A stretch of 64,000 nt of DNA, taken from contig CAZCSL010000001.1 in assembly GCA_964501415.1 (NCBI GenBank), forward strand, positions 62,001-126,000, in the 5' to 3' direction. A program made the position numbers and the translations under genes. The stretch comes from B1SED10-225 sp964501415 (lineage in GTDB: Bacteria; Bacillota_I; Bacilli_A; Izemoplasmatales; Izemoplasmataceae). The notes beneath the pieces are model-generated. The model was not told the origin of the DNA. It worked only from the letters and a program-made list of their open reading frames with translations, and did not search any database. Of the stretch, positions 24,456 through 32,929 are shown in pieces. Numbering within the stretch: position 1 is the stretch's first letter; every line of letters begins with the position of its first letter.

Positions 24456-25388
24456 ATGATGAAGAAATCTTATGGTAAACAAAAAACATCCGTATCGCTA
24501 CTGGGCTTTGGGGCTTGGCCACTCGGCAATCAAGCTTATGGCAAAACGATGACAGAAAATGAAGGTATCGCACTAATCAATAAAGCCTTAGAAGCTGGGG
24601 TCAATTTTTTTGACACCGCTCCCAATTACGCCAATGGCCGCAGTGAGATGATTTTAGGACAAGCCCTCAAAGGCCGAAGGGAAGAAGTTGTCATAAATTC
24701 AAAATTTGGCCATCACCCCGATGGGACGATTGATTTTGACGAAAACAAAATCGCAGCCTCTTTAAAAGGCTCCTTAGAAAGACTCAAAACCGACTATTTG
24801 GATTCTTTGTTGTTGCATAACCCGAGTATGGACGTCTTAGCAGGTAAAACCAAACATTTTGATATTTTAAAAGACCTAAAGCAAAAAGGCTTAATCAAAG
24901 CATACGGGGTATCGATTGACACCGAAACAGAACTTAAAGCGGTTTTAAAGCGCAACGATATAGAAGTTATCGAACTCTTGTTTAATATTTTTTCACAGTC
25001 CACCCGTCATTTATTAGACCAAATCAAAGAACAAAACATCGCCCTTATCATCAAGGTCCCTTTAGATTCGGGTTGGCTAAGTGGCAAATATCATAAAGAC
25101 TCAAGATTCACCGATATCAAACAACGATGGCGTAAAGCAGACTTAATCAGACGGGATAATTTAATCAAGCAACTTGAAAAGACACTAAATGATCGCATTT
25201 CTCCAAAATACGCCTTAGGCTTTATCAAACAATATGACGCCGTTACCACCATCATCCCAGGTATTAGAAACCAAGCGCAATTAAAGGATCATCTTAAGGC
25301 CATCGATTTTGCATTTCCCAAAGACTTAAAAGCGAAACTCGAGCACTATTATGATGCATATATTGCACCAGATCCTTTACCTTGGTAA
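24456..25388 (+). CDS. aldo/keto reductase, second subtype
   Basis: A 310-residue reductase of a different AKR branch from its divergent neighbour. F-F-D-T-A-P-N-Y-A-N-G-R-S-E (near residue 50) supplies Asp and Tyr, I-N-S-K-F-G the Lys, and L-L-L-H-N-P the His. The cofactor-binding I-I-P-G-I-R-N near 268 is also typical. AGGAGGT is nine bases before the ATG. Members of this branch reduce a wide range of carbonyls; no substrate can be assigned. The protein ends in D-P-L-P-W, a common C-terminus in this branch. Confidence 0.88.
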   Translation: MMKKSYGKQKTSVSLLGFGAWPLGNQAYGKTMTENEGIALINKALEAGVNFFDTAPNYANGRSEMILGQALKGRREEVVINSKFGHHPDGTIDFDENKIAASLKGSLERLKTDYLDSLLLHNPSMDVLAGKTKHFDILKDLKQKGLIKAYGVSIDTETELKAVLKRNDIEVIELLFNIFSQSTRHLLDQIKEQNIALIIKVPLDSGWLSGKYHKDSRFTDIKQRWRKADLIRRDNLIKQLEKTLNDRISPKYALGFIKQYDAVTTIIPGIRNQAQLKDHLKAIDFAFPKDLKAKLEHYYDAYIAPDPLPW

Positions 25389-25457
25389 TAAGATATAAGG
25401 TTCATCTAACCATGTAAGAAATTTTTTCATTTTCTTAATTTTATTGAAAAAACCATG

Positions 25458-25497
25458 AAAAAAGCATGCTTTTGCGATTAACGCATGCTTTTTTATT
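25458..25497 (+). terminator. intrinsic terminator before the beta-glucan locus
   Basis: Arms AAAAAAGCATGC and GCATGCTTTTTT around a 13-base loop. It separates the aldo/keto reductase gene from the beta-glucan operon. Confidence 0.75.
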
Positions 25498-25537
25498 TTT
25501 GCTTATTTATAAAATATTAAATCTTAATTATAAAAAA

Positions 25538-25596
25538 CGAAAACGTTATAGTAAAACGTTTACAAGTATGATAATCTATAAACGAAAACGATTTCG
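25538..25596 (+). promoter_or_regulatory. control region with three CG-centred LacI-type operator motifs
   Basis: Three related near-palindromes occur in 59 bases: CGAAAACGTTATAG (25538-25551), GTAAAACGTTTACA (25551-25564) and CGAAAACGATTTCG (25583-25596, 12 of 14 positions symmetric). A likely promoter overlaps them: TTATAG (25546-25551), 18 bases, GATAAT (25570-25575). The LacI regulator encoded at 46617 is the obvious candidate to bind here, with a CcpA-like protein as the alternative, since the right half of the middle site matches the cre consensus. Binding is inferred. Confidence 0.6.
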
Positions 25597-25611
25597 CTAT
25601 TGGAGGAAACC

Positions 25612-26931
25612 ATGATTAAACATTATGAAACATCGCTTTATGAGCGATTACGGCATGCTTTGGTTGATCGTAAGATAGCTTCGGCAAAGGGAAGAATTAC
25701 GCTAAATGATGATAGGGCTTTCCAAAGCATTTTGGGTTTTGGTGGGGCCTTTACTGAAGCGGCAACCTATACCTTGAGTCAATTATCTAAATCTAATCAG
25801 GCTTTGATTTTAAAAGCTTATTTTGACGTTGAAGAAGGACTGAATTATAACTTAGGTCGAGTGCACATCAATAGTTGTGATTTTGCACTTGAAAACTATA
25901 CTTATGTAGAAGAAAACGATGAATCGTTACAATCATTCGATATATCACGGGAAAAAAAGTGGGTTATTCCAACCATTAAAGCAGCCCAAGAAATCCGCGG
26001 TGAAGAAATTAATCTCCTCGCTTCACCGTGGTCTCCTCCTGCTTGGATGAAAACCAATCAACAAATGAATAACGGCGGCAAACTTAAACCTGCTTATTAC
26101 CAAACATGGGCAGATTACTACGTCAAATACATAGAACATATGGAAAAAGAAGGCTTGAATATTTTTGCTGTTAGTGTTCAAAACGAACCCGCCGCGGTTC
26201 AAACGTGGGATTCATGCGTCTACACCGGCGAAGAAGAAAGAGACTTTGTTAAAAACCATCTTGGTCCAACCTTACATGACTCACCTTATAAAGATGTAGG
26301 TATTGTGATATGGGATCACAACCGAGACATCGTTGTTGAGCGAGCTAAGACGGTTTTAGAAGATCAAAAAGCCGCATCCTATGTATGGGGTGTAGGGATT
26401 CATTGGTATGTCAGTGAAGCGTTTGAAAACTTAAGTGAAGTGCATGAGATGTTCCCGGATAAACACATTTTGTTTACCGAAGGCTGCATCGAAGGTGGCG
26501 TAAAGTTAGGCGCTTTTGAAACCGCTGAGCGTTATGCTAGAAATATGATTGGCGATTTCAACCACTATTGTGAAGGCTACATCGATTGGAACCTATTGTT
26601 AAATGAAATTGGGGGACCCAATCACGTGGGCAATTATTGCGATGCACCGATTATTGCCGATACGAAAGAAGATAAGGTACACTTCAACAGTTCTTATTAT
26701 GCCATTAAGCATTTTTCTAAACATGTAAAACCCGGGGCTAAACGTATTGAATCTATAGCTACAAATACCCCTTTAGGCCATGTGGCTTTTATAAATCCAG
26801 ATAACTCAAAAGTGATCGTAATTCAAAACGAAAGCGAATTAGATGAGACCATCGAACTTACCGCCGGTACCGTCACTTATCCATGTATGATTAAAAGACG
26901 CAGTATCGCTACTATCTTGATTGAGGTGTAA
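25612..26931 (+). CDS. GH30 family glycoside hydrolase, cytoplasmic
   Basis: A retaining beta-glycosidase with the GH30 (beta/alpha)8 barrel and a C-terminal beta domain, 439 residues. Family marks are F-G-G-A-F-T-E-A-A near residue 41, the acid/base Glu192 in V-Q-N-E-P-A, and the nucleophile Glu290 in L-F-T-E-G-C, followed by D-W-N-L-L-L-N-E-I-G-G-P-N. GH30 members of this kind cleave glucosylceramide, beta-1,6-glucan or beta-glucosides. With no signal peptide it acts inside the cell, probably on imported oligosaccharides, perhaps at beta-1,6 branches of laminarin (inference). The ATG at 25612 is preferred to a TTG at 25600 because GGAGG stands before it. First gene of the beta-glucan operon. 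Confidence 0.88.
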   Translation: MIKHYETSLYERLRHALVDRKIASAKGRITLNDDRAFQSILGFGGAFTEAATYTLSQLSKSNQALILKAYFDVEEGLNYNLGRVHINSCDFALENYTYVEENDESLQSFDISREKKWVIPTIKAAQEIRGEEINLLASPWSPPAWMKTNQQMNNGGKLKPAYYQTWADYYVKYIEHMEKEGLNIFAVSVQNEPAAVQTWDSCVYTGEEERDFVKNHLGPTLHDSPYKDVGIVIWDHNRDIVVERAKTVLEDQKAASYVWGVGIHWYVSEAFENLSEVHEMFPDKHILFTEGCIEGGVKLGAFETAERYARNMIGDFNHYCEGYIDWNLLLNEIGGPNHVGNYCDAPIIADTKEDKVHFNSSYYAIKHFSKHVKPGAKRIESIATNTPLGHVAFINPDNSKVIVIQNESELDETIELTAGTVTYPCMIKRRSIATILIEV

Positions 26932-26934
26932 CTT

Positions 26935-29900
26935 ATGAGTGATTATTATTTCCAAGGTTCGACGTTTGTCGTTAAAAATTACAACCAACAAAAAACGTTT
27001 GCCAACTTTTTACCGGGCATTGCCGGTAAAAAAGGGATTCCCCTTTGGAGTTTTTATGTCAATAGAGCCCAAGCTATCAGCGGTTTTGGTTTAAAAGACA
27101 AAGGCAATCCAATCATGGAATTCACCCCCGCCAACAAAGCATACGAATCGGTGGGGACCATCGGGTTTAGAACGTTTTATAAAATCGACGGCGTGCCTTA
27201 TGAGGCTTTTAAAGCCGAACAAACCAACCCGCACGAAATGCATGTAAATAAAGCAACCTTAACGTTAAAAGAAACCAATGAGGATTTAGGCATCAAAACG
27301 ACCGTCACCTATTTCAATCTTACACAGGAACCCTTAGCAGGCTTGATTAGAAAAGTACAAATTGAAAATCTAACTTCAAGTGAAAAACACCTAGAGCTTT
27401 TAGATGGCATTAGCCAAATCTTCCCTGCAGGTATTCACAACGAAGGATTTAAAGCTACATCTAACTTATTGGCTTCATGGATGGATGTCAACCATTTAGA
27501 TGATAAGCTTGCTTATTATAAATTGCGTGCTTCAACCAATGATTCTAGTGAAGTCAAGGAAAACTTAAGCGGAAATTTCTATTTAGGCTTCATCGGTAAC
27601 AAACGCGTCACGCCTATCGTCGATCAAGACTTGGTCTTCGGCTATAACAAAGCCAAAACCTATCCAGTCAATTTTCACCAAACGACCATAAAAGATTTGA
27701 CAAAAGCCTCACAGATTACCGCCAATAAGATTCCCTGTGGCTTTATCCCTTATGAAACCACTTTAAAACCCAAAGAAACCTTAACGCTTTATGCGATGAG
27801 TGGGCATAGTGAAAGTTATCATATATTGAAAAAAGCCTTAGACCGCATCGACAAACCGGGATGGTTTGAAGAAAAAGAAAAAGCGGCTCAAAGCGTTGTC
27901 GATGATTTGTTAATCGACGTTGAAACCAATACCGCTTACCCCATCTTTGATGAATACATCAAACAAAATTATTTGGATAACTTTTTAAGAGGCGGCTATC
28001 CGATTGAGATTGGCGATCAAATCTATCACCTTTATTCTCGTCGCCACGGAGATTTGGAACGCGATTATAACTATTTCTCTTTAGCCCCGGAATATTATTC
28101 CCAAGGTGCAGGAAATTTTAGGGACGTGTGTCAAAACCGTCGTTTAGATACCTTTATAAACCCTAATGTTGAGCGGTTTAACATCCATCATTTCGCTTCT
28201 TTGATTCAACTCGATGGCTATAACCCCTTATCGGTCAATGGGACGCTTTATACCCTAGAAGAATCAGACAAACAAAAACTTATCAAAAAACATTTTGAAG
28301 CTGATGAGCGCCTAGATAAGTTTTTCAAAAAACCATTTACCCCTGGTGAAATCGTCAATTTTATTGAAAACCAAAATATCAGTGTTAAGACCGATGAAGA
28401 AAGCTATTTAAACGATATCATCAATCATGCAACCCCCATCATCAACGCCGCTTTTGGCGAAGGGTATTGGAGCGATCACTTCACCTATGTGCTTGATTTG
28501 ATAGAAACGTATGAAAGCATTTATCCCGATAAAATGGAATCACTGCTTTATCAAGATGAAAGCTACTTATACTTTGAATCGCCTATCAGTGTGCTTGAAC
28601 AAACGCAAAAGGCCGTTTTGGATAAAGCAGGTAACGTGCGTCAGTACGGAAGTTTAAGACATTTAGATGAAGAAAAAATAAAGCGCCTCAACCTTTCTAA
28701 AGACCAAAGTAATTTTACCAAAATAAACGATAAACCTTACCGTTCTAATCTATACGTAAAACTGTTTTCGCTAATCATGAACAAACACAGTTTATTAGAC
28801 CCAGAAGGCTACGGGATAGAAATGGAAGCCAACAAACCTGGGTGGAACGATGCGATGAACGGACTGCCAGGGCTATTTGGTTCAGGCGTCAGTGAAACAA
28901 TTGAAACGTTGCGAATCGTCGATTATCTATTAAAACATCATCAAGACAGGACCATTGATTTACCGGTTGAACTTAAGACGTTCTTTGAACACTTAAAAAA
29001 AGCGCGCGACTATCAAGCCCGTTTAAACGCCAAAGAAACTTACAGAGCGGCGATACGCTTTGGGTTAAGTGGCCGCTTCGAAACCCTAAATACCAAAGAG
29101 GTAAAGCGCTATTTAGAAGCCTTATCTGATGGCCTCAAAAAAGGCATCGATAAACTATATGAAGAAAACCAAGGCATCTTACCAACGTTTATCACCTACG
29201 AGGTTACGGATTATGAACCGCTTTTTAATAAGGATAAGCCCCAGATCGGTAATTACGGTTTGCCATTAGTCAAACCAAAACGGTTCAAAAAACGATTCTT
29301 ACCTAACTTTTTAGAATCGCCCGCGCGCATGATGAAAGTTGACCGCGATAAAAAACGCTTATCAACCATGCATCAACATATCACCAAAAGCGATATTTAC
29401 GATGCTACCTTGCAGATGTATAAAACCAGTGGGTGCTTAGAAAGTGAATCTCATGAAATCGGCCGTATACGTGCCTTTACAAAGGGCTGGTTGGAACGTG
29501 AAAGCAACTTCTTACACATGAATTACAAATATTTGTTAGGGTTACTTAAAGCGGGGTTATATGAATCATTCTATGAGGCGATGCAAACCAACTTGGTCTG
29601 CTTTATGGACCCAAGCATCTATGGTAGAAGCACTTTAGAAAACAGTAGCTTCATCGTACCGACAAACAACCCGAACCCAAAGATTCACGGTCAAGGCTTC
29701 TTTGCCCGTCTCAGCGGTTCAACCGTCGAGGTGATCGATATGTGGCGCATGATGATGACGGGTGGGAAACCCTTTAAGGTAGAATCAGGCCAACTGGTGT
29801 TTAGATTGGAACCCAAAATCGCGGGCCGTTTCTTTAAAAATGATAAGACGTTGTCGTTTACATTTTTAAAGGATATTACCGTCACTTATATTAACGAAAG

Positions 29901-30054
29901 TCTACATGATACGTACAAAACGTGTGATATTCATAAGATAGTCTTAAAAAATGATGAAGAAACCAAAACCATTAAAGGAGGGGAAGTCGTAGGAGAAGAA
30001 GCAAGCAAGATTAGAAATGGCAGCTATGAAATAATAAATATATATATGAATTAA
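26935..30054 (+). CDS. beta-glucan/laminari-oligosaccharide phosphorylase (GH94/GH149/GH161 type)
   Basis: A 1039-residue cytoplasmic protein. The (alpha/alpha)6 region has K-P-G-W-N-D-A-M-N-G-L-P-G-L-F-G, whose Asp639 aligns with the general acid in the W-N-D motif of inverting phosphorylases. The N-terminus has F-L-P-G-I-A-G-K-K-G-I-P-L-W and a beta-sandwich of about 300 residues. Members of this clan split beta-1,3-gluco-oligosaccharides with phosphate to give glucose 1-phosphate; a laminaribiose phosphorylase is known from Acholeplasma laidlawii. The length over 1000 and the N-terminal motif point to the GH149/GH161 side, but GH94 cannot be excluded by eye. It starts four bases after GH30, with the ribosome site inside the GH30 end. 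Phosphorolysis would save ATP for a fermenter. Confidence 0.8.
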   Translation: MSDYYFQGSTFVVKNYNQQKTFANFLPGIAGKKGIPLWSFYVNRAQAISGFGLKDKGNPIMEFTPANKAYESVGTIGFRTFYKIDGVPYEAFKAEQTNPHEMHVNKATLTLKETNEDLGIKTTVTYFNLTQEPLAGLIRKVQIENLTSSEKHLELLDGISQIFPAGIHNEGFKATSNLLASWMDVNHLDDKLAYYKLRASTNDSSEVKENLSGNFYLGFIGNKRVTPIVDQDLVFGYNKAKTYPVNFHQTTIKDLTKASQITANKIPCGFIPYETTLKPKETLTLYAMSGHSESYHILKKALDRIDKPGWFEEKEKAAQSVVDDLLIDVETNTAYPIFDEYIKQNYLDNFLRGGYPIEIGDQIYHLYSRRHGDLERDYNYFSLAPEYYSQGAGNFRDVCQNRRLDTFINPNVERFNIHHFASLIQLDGYNPLSVNGTLYTLEESDKQKLIKKHFEADERLDKFFKKPFTPGEIVNFIENQNISVKTDEESYLNDIINHATPIINAAFGEGYWSDHFTYVLDLIETYESIYPDKMESLLYQDESYLYFESPISVLEQTQKAVLDKAGNVRQYGSLRHLDEEKIKRLNLSKDQSNFTKINDKPYRSNLYVKLFSLIMNKHSLLDPEGYGIEMEANKPGWNDAMNGLPGLFGSGVSETIETLRIVDYLLKHHQDRTIDLPVELKTFFEHLKKARDYQARLNAKETYRAAIRFGLSGRFETLNTKEVKRYLEALSDGLKKGIDKLYEENQGILPTFITYEVTDYEPLFNKDKPQIGNYGLPLVKPKRFKKRFLPNFLESPARMMKVDRDKKRLSTMHQHITKSDIYDATLQMYKTSGCLESESHEIGRIRAFTKGWLERESNFLHMNYKYLLGLLKAGLYESFYEAMQTNLVCFMDPSIYGRSTLENSSFIVPTNNPNPKIHGQGFFARLSGSTVEVIDMWRMMMTGGKPFKVESGQLVFRLEPKIAGRFFKNDKTLSFTFLKDITVTYINESLHDTYKTCDIHKIVLKNDEETKTIKGGEVVGEEASKIRNGSYEIINIYMN

Positions 30055-30072
30055 AAAATTTGGAGGATTTTT

Positions 30073-32751
30073 ATGAAAAAGAGTTTGTTGTTAGTTTTAG
30101 CTTTATTGTTAAGTTTTACCCTTTATGCATGTGATAGAGGCGATCGCGAAGCCCCTGTAATTGAAGGTGCAGACGATGTAACGATTTATCTAGATGAAGA
30201 TTTTGACCCCATGGATGGCGTTACGGCCACCGATCATGATGGCAATGACATCACCGATGAAATTACCATTATCGGTGAGGTAAAAACCGATGAAACTGGT
30301 ACTTACTACTTGCGTTACCGTGTCGAGGATGACCGCGGTTATTCAACCGAGGCACCCCGCTATGTTACCGTAGAGGTTGATCCAGACCAAGTTGGTGATG
30401 AGATGGTTCCTAATGGAGACTTCTCACTAGGCATGAACTTTTGGTCTACGACGACTGGTTTAGAAGGCGGTACCGGTAATTTTGAGGTTGTCGATGGCGA
30501 ACTTAAAATTGAGATTTTAAGTGTCTCAGGCGGTATGTGGGAACCAAGACTAGAAAATATTGGTATTGAGTTTGAAGAAGACCAAGCTTACCGCGTAACC
30601 TTTAAAGCCCGTGCAGAAGAGCCCCGTGCGGTGCACGTACAAGTTGGCGAATTGTTGCCTGCAGCTCCTTGGTTCACTAATTTCAAACCAGCCGTTCCGG
30701 TTATTGTGGACCTGGATGAAGAGATGAGAACCTATAGCTTCGAATTCATCATGAGTGAAGAGACCTCAGACAACGGTGCTTTAATTTTTGAGTTTGGAAC
30801 CGTCCCTGGTACCGTTGGTACCGATAACTTAATGACTACCGTTTATCTTGACGATGTCATGATTGAAGAAATCGATGAACTTGAAGAAACCTTACCACCC
30901 GTTATTCAAGGTGTTGACGATGTTGAAGTTACGCTTGGTGAAGAATTTGATCCCCTTGCAGGCGTTAGTGCGATCGACAGCGTTGATGGCACTATTGAAC
31001 TTACCTTAGATAACGTTACAGGAGAGGTAAACACCGATGAATTAGGTGAATATGAACTGACGTATACCGTTACCAACTCTGCTGGTGATGAAGCCGTAGA
31101 AGCCCGCATAGTAACGGTGGTTGAACCCGTTGAAGATTTACCGATTGGTGCAGATTTTGGTTGGCGTTTATTTGTTAATGACTGGGAAGGCACACAAGGT
31201 GAACTCGAAGTCATCGATGGCCAACTGGTTGCAAGTCTTTCTGATATTAACACCTCTGCAAACTGGAACATTCAAATCATTCAAGATGCTGAGGCACTGA
31301 GAATGGCTGAAGAAGAAGGCGAAGGCTCTTTGCAGCTTGAAGCAGGTAGAACTTACCGTGTAAGTTTTGATGCGAAAGCATCTGTTACTGGCGATATCGC
31401 TGTGGCATTTGGTCATGAAGTCGGTGGCTGGCATGAATACCATATTGAAGAAGGTCTTTCAATTTCCACCGATATGGAGACTATTTCCTTCGAGTTTGAA
31501 ACCGATGAAGAGGGCGATTATGATATGCTTTCAATGTTTAAACTTGAAATGGGCTTATTGTTCGAAGGCGAAGATGGCACTCAAACCTTCACTTTGGACA
31601 ACGTGATGATTGAAGTCTTAGAAGACGATGAATTCGTCGATGCAGAATTAATCGTCAATGGTACTTTTGAAGAACCGGATGAAGCCTTAAGATTACCTGC
31701 TTATGGTTGGCGTGGATTCTTTAACGATTGGGAAGGTACCGTAGGAGATCTTTCAATTATTGAAAATGCCTTAGTCTTAGAATTACATGAGATTAACGTT
31801 TGGGAAAACTGGCAAGTACAAATCATTCAAGATGCCTATGCCTTAGGTACGGGTGAAGATAACGAAGGCTCAATTGAGTTTGAAGAAGGCGCAACTTATC
31901 GCGTAAGCTTTGATGCCAAAGCGACCACAAGCGGCATGTTCACCGTAGCGATTGGTCATGCTGGTGGTGGCTGGACGCCTTATCATATGGAAGATTTAGA
32001 AGTGTCTAAGGAAATGCAAACCTTCGAGTTTGAGTTTACACTAGACGATGATGATGAAGATTATGATGTATTAGCACAATTTAAGCTTGAAATGGGCAAC
32101 TTGTTTGCTGGTTTATCAGGCACACAATCGTTTACCCTTGATAATCTCTCTTTAGAAGTACTAGACGATGACGATTTTGTCGATGCAGAGCTGCTCGTCA
32201 ATGCAGACTTTGATCAATACGGCGAAGAACTCAGTGATTGGCGCGCGTTCTTAAATGATTGGGAAGGCACTACTGGGGCTCTTTATAAAGCCGATGAACA
32301 ACTGCTTTTAGTTCTTGAAAGCATCAACGTTTGGGAAAACTGGCAAATTCAAGTCATTCAAGATGCTTTTGCTCTAGGCACAGGTGAGGACAACGAAGGT
32401 TCAATTGAATTTGAAGAGGGTGCAACTTATCGCGTGCGCTTTGATGCGAAAGCGTCTGTGGAAGGCTCAATCAACCTTGCTATTGGCCATTCTGAAGATG
32501 GTTGGACACCTTATCATATGGAAGAATTAGAAGTAACGCGTGAGATGCAAAGCTTTGAAGTTGAGTTTACTTTAGACGATGACGATATGGATTACGATGT
32601 ATTAGGTCAGTTTAAACTTGAAATGGGTATGCTTTTCTCTGGTTTAGATGCCCCACAAAGCTTCACCTTAGATAACGTGATCATCGAAATTAAAGATGGC
32701 GATGATTTCGTTGATGCAGAACTTATTGAAAACGGTGACTTCACCGAGTAA
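30073..32751 (+). CDS. carbohydrate-binding lipoprotein with Ig-like and CBM4/9-like repeats
   Basis: An 892-residue surface lipoprotein. Residues 1-20 are a signal peptide with lipobox L-Y-A-C. DUF5011/Ig-like domains lie near 28-110 and 280-352 (A-P-V-I-E-G-A-D-D and P-P-V-I-Q-G-V-D-D starts, G-E-Y-E-L-T-Y-T-V). A first CBM4/9-like domain begins near 114 (N-G-D-F-S-L). Three closely related CBM-like repeats follow from about 357, 525 and 706, each with N-D-W-E-G-T and F-D-A-K-A. Conserved Trp and acidic residues suggest glucan binding. The protein is strongly acidic. It ends ten residues into what would be a further repeat (D-A-E-L-I-E-N-G-D-F-T-E). There is no catalytic domain; it likely captures glucan for the neighbouring transporter. 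Confidence 0.82.
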   Translation: MKKSLLLVLALLLSFTLYACDRGDREAPVIEGADDVTIYLDEDFDPMDGVTATDHDGNDITDEITIIGEVKTDETGTYYLRYRVEDDRGYSTEAPRYVTVEVDPDQVGDEMVPNGDFSLGMNFWSTTTGLEGGTGNFEVVDGELKIEILSVSGGMWEPRLENIGIEFEEDQAYRVTFKARAEEPRAVHVQVGELLPAAPWFTNFKPAVPVIVDLDEEMRTYSFEFIMSEETSDNGALIFEFGTVPGTVGTDNLMTTVYLDDVMIEEIDELEETLPPVIQGVDDVEVTLGEEFDPLAGVSAIDSVDGTIELTLDNVTGEVNTDELGEYELTYTVTNSAGDEAVEARIVTVVEPVEDLPIGADFGWRLFVNDWEGTQGELEVIDGQLVASLSDINTSANWNIQIIQDAEALRMAEEEGEGSLQLEAGRTYRVSFDAKASVTGDIAVAFGHEVGGWHEYHIEEGLSISTDMETISFEFETDEEGDYDMLSMFKLEMGLLFEGEDGTQTFTLDNVMIEVLEDDEFVDAELIVNGTFEEPDEALRLPAYGWRGFFNDWEGTVGDLSIIENALVLELHEINVWENWQVQIIQDAYALGTGEDNEGSIEFEEGATYRVSFDAKATTSGMFTVAIGHAGGGWTPYHMEDLEVSKEMQTFEFEFTLDDDDEDYDVLAQFKLEMGNLFAGLSGTQSFTLDNLSLEVLDDDDFVDAELLVNADFDQYGEELSDWRAFLNDWEGTTGALYKADEQLLLVLESINVWENWQIQVIQDAFALGTGEDNEGSIEFEEGATYRVRFDAKASVEGSINLAIGHSEDGWTPYHMEELEVTREMQSFEVEFTLDDDDMDYDVLGQFKLEMGMLFSGLDAPQSFTLDNVIIEIKDGDDFVDAELIENGDFTE
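31141..32710 (+). repeat. three tandem CBM-like repeat units within the lipoprotein gene
   Basis: Units begin near 31141, 31645 and 32188, each about 530 bases. Units two and three share I-N-V-W-E-N-W-Q, A-L-G-T-G-E-D-N-E-G and E-E-G-A-T-Y-R-V almost unchanged, while their codons differ at many third positions. The duplication is therefore not brand new, and the protein sequence has been kept by selection. Confidence 0.8.
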
Positions 32752-32757
32752 AGATAT

Positions 32758-32889
32758 GTAGGTAGGTTATTGATCAATCTTCTCTCCGAAGCTTGATGGA
32801 AAAAGCTGCAGCTTACGCAACTATGATTGTCGTATTTGCAGCGGCAAGGTACAATTAAAAAGAGGGTAGGATCACTACCCTCTACCTAC
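32758..32889 (+). ncRNA. candidate structured RNA element between lipoprotein and solute-binding protein genes
   Basis: Four stems can be drawn. P1: GTAGGTAG (32758-32765) with CTACCTAC (32882-32889). P2: ATCAA and CTTC (32773-32782) with GAAG and TTGAT (32788-32797), loop TCTCC. P3: GCTGCA (32805-32810) with TGCAGC (32837-32842), continued inside by TACG-CAA with TTG-T-CGTA. P4: AGAGGGTAG (32861-32869) with CTACCCTCT (32875-32883), which competes with P1 for two bases. This closes a multi-branched junction. No run of T follows, so it is not a simple terminator. No known riboswitch consensus was recognised. It could set mRNA stability or relative expression of the binding protein. Confidence 0.5.
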
Positions 32890-32929
32890 CGATTTATGTA
32901 TTATTATTTTGAAAAGGAGCAATAAAAAT

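Noticed and set aside
30073..32751. Frameshift at the abrupt end of the repeat lipoprotein
   Set aside because: The sequence after the stop codon does not continue the repeat in any frame; it enters the structured element directly.
32758..32889. Cyclic-di-GMP, TPP, SAM or other common riboswitch
   Set aside because: GTAGGTAG recalls part of the c-di-GMP-I element, but the other conserved core bases are absent. No other known core was recognised.
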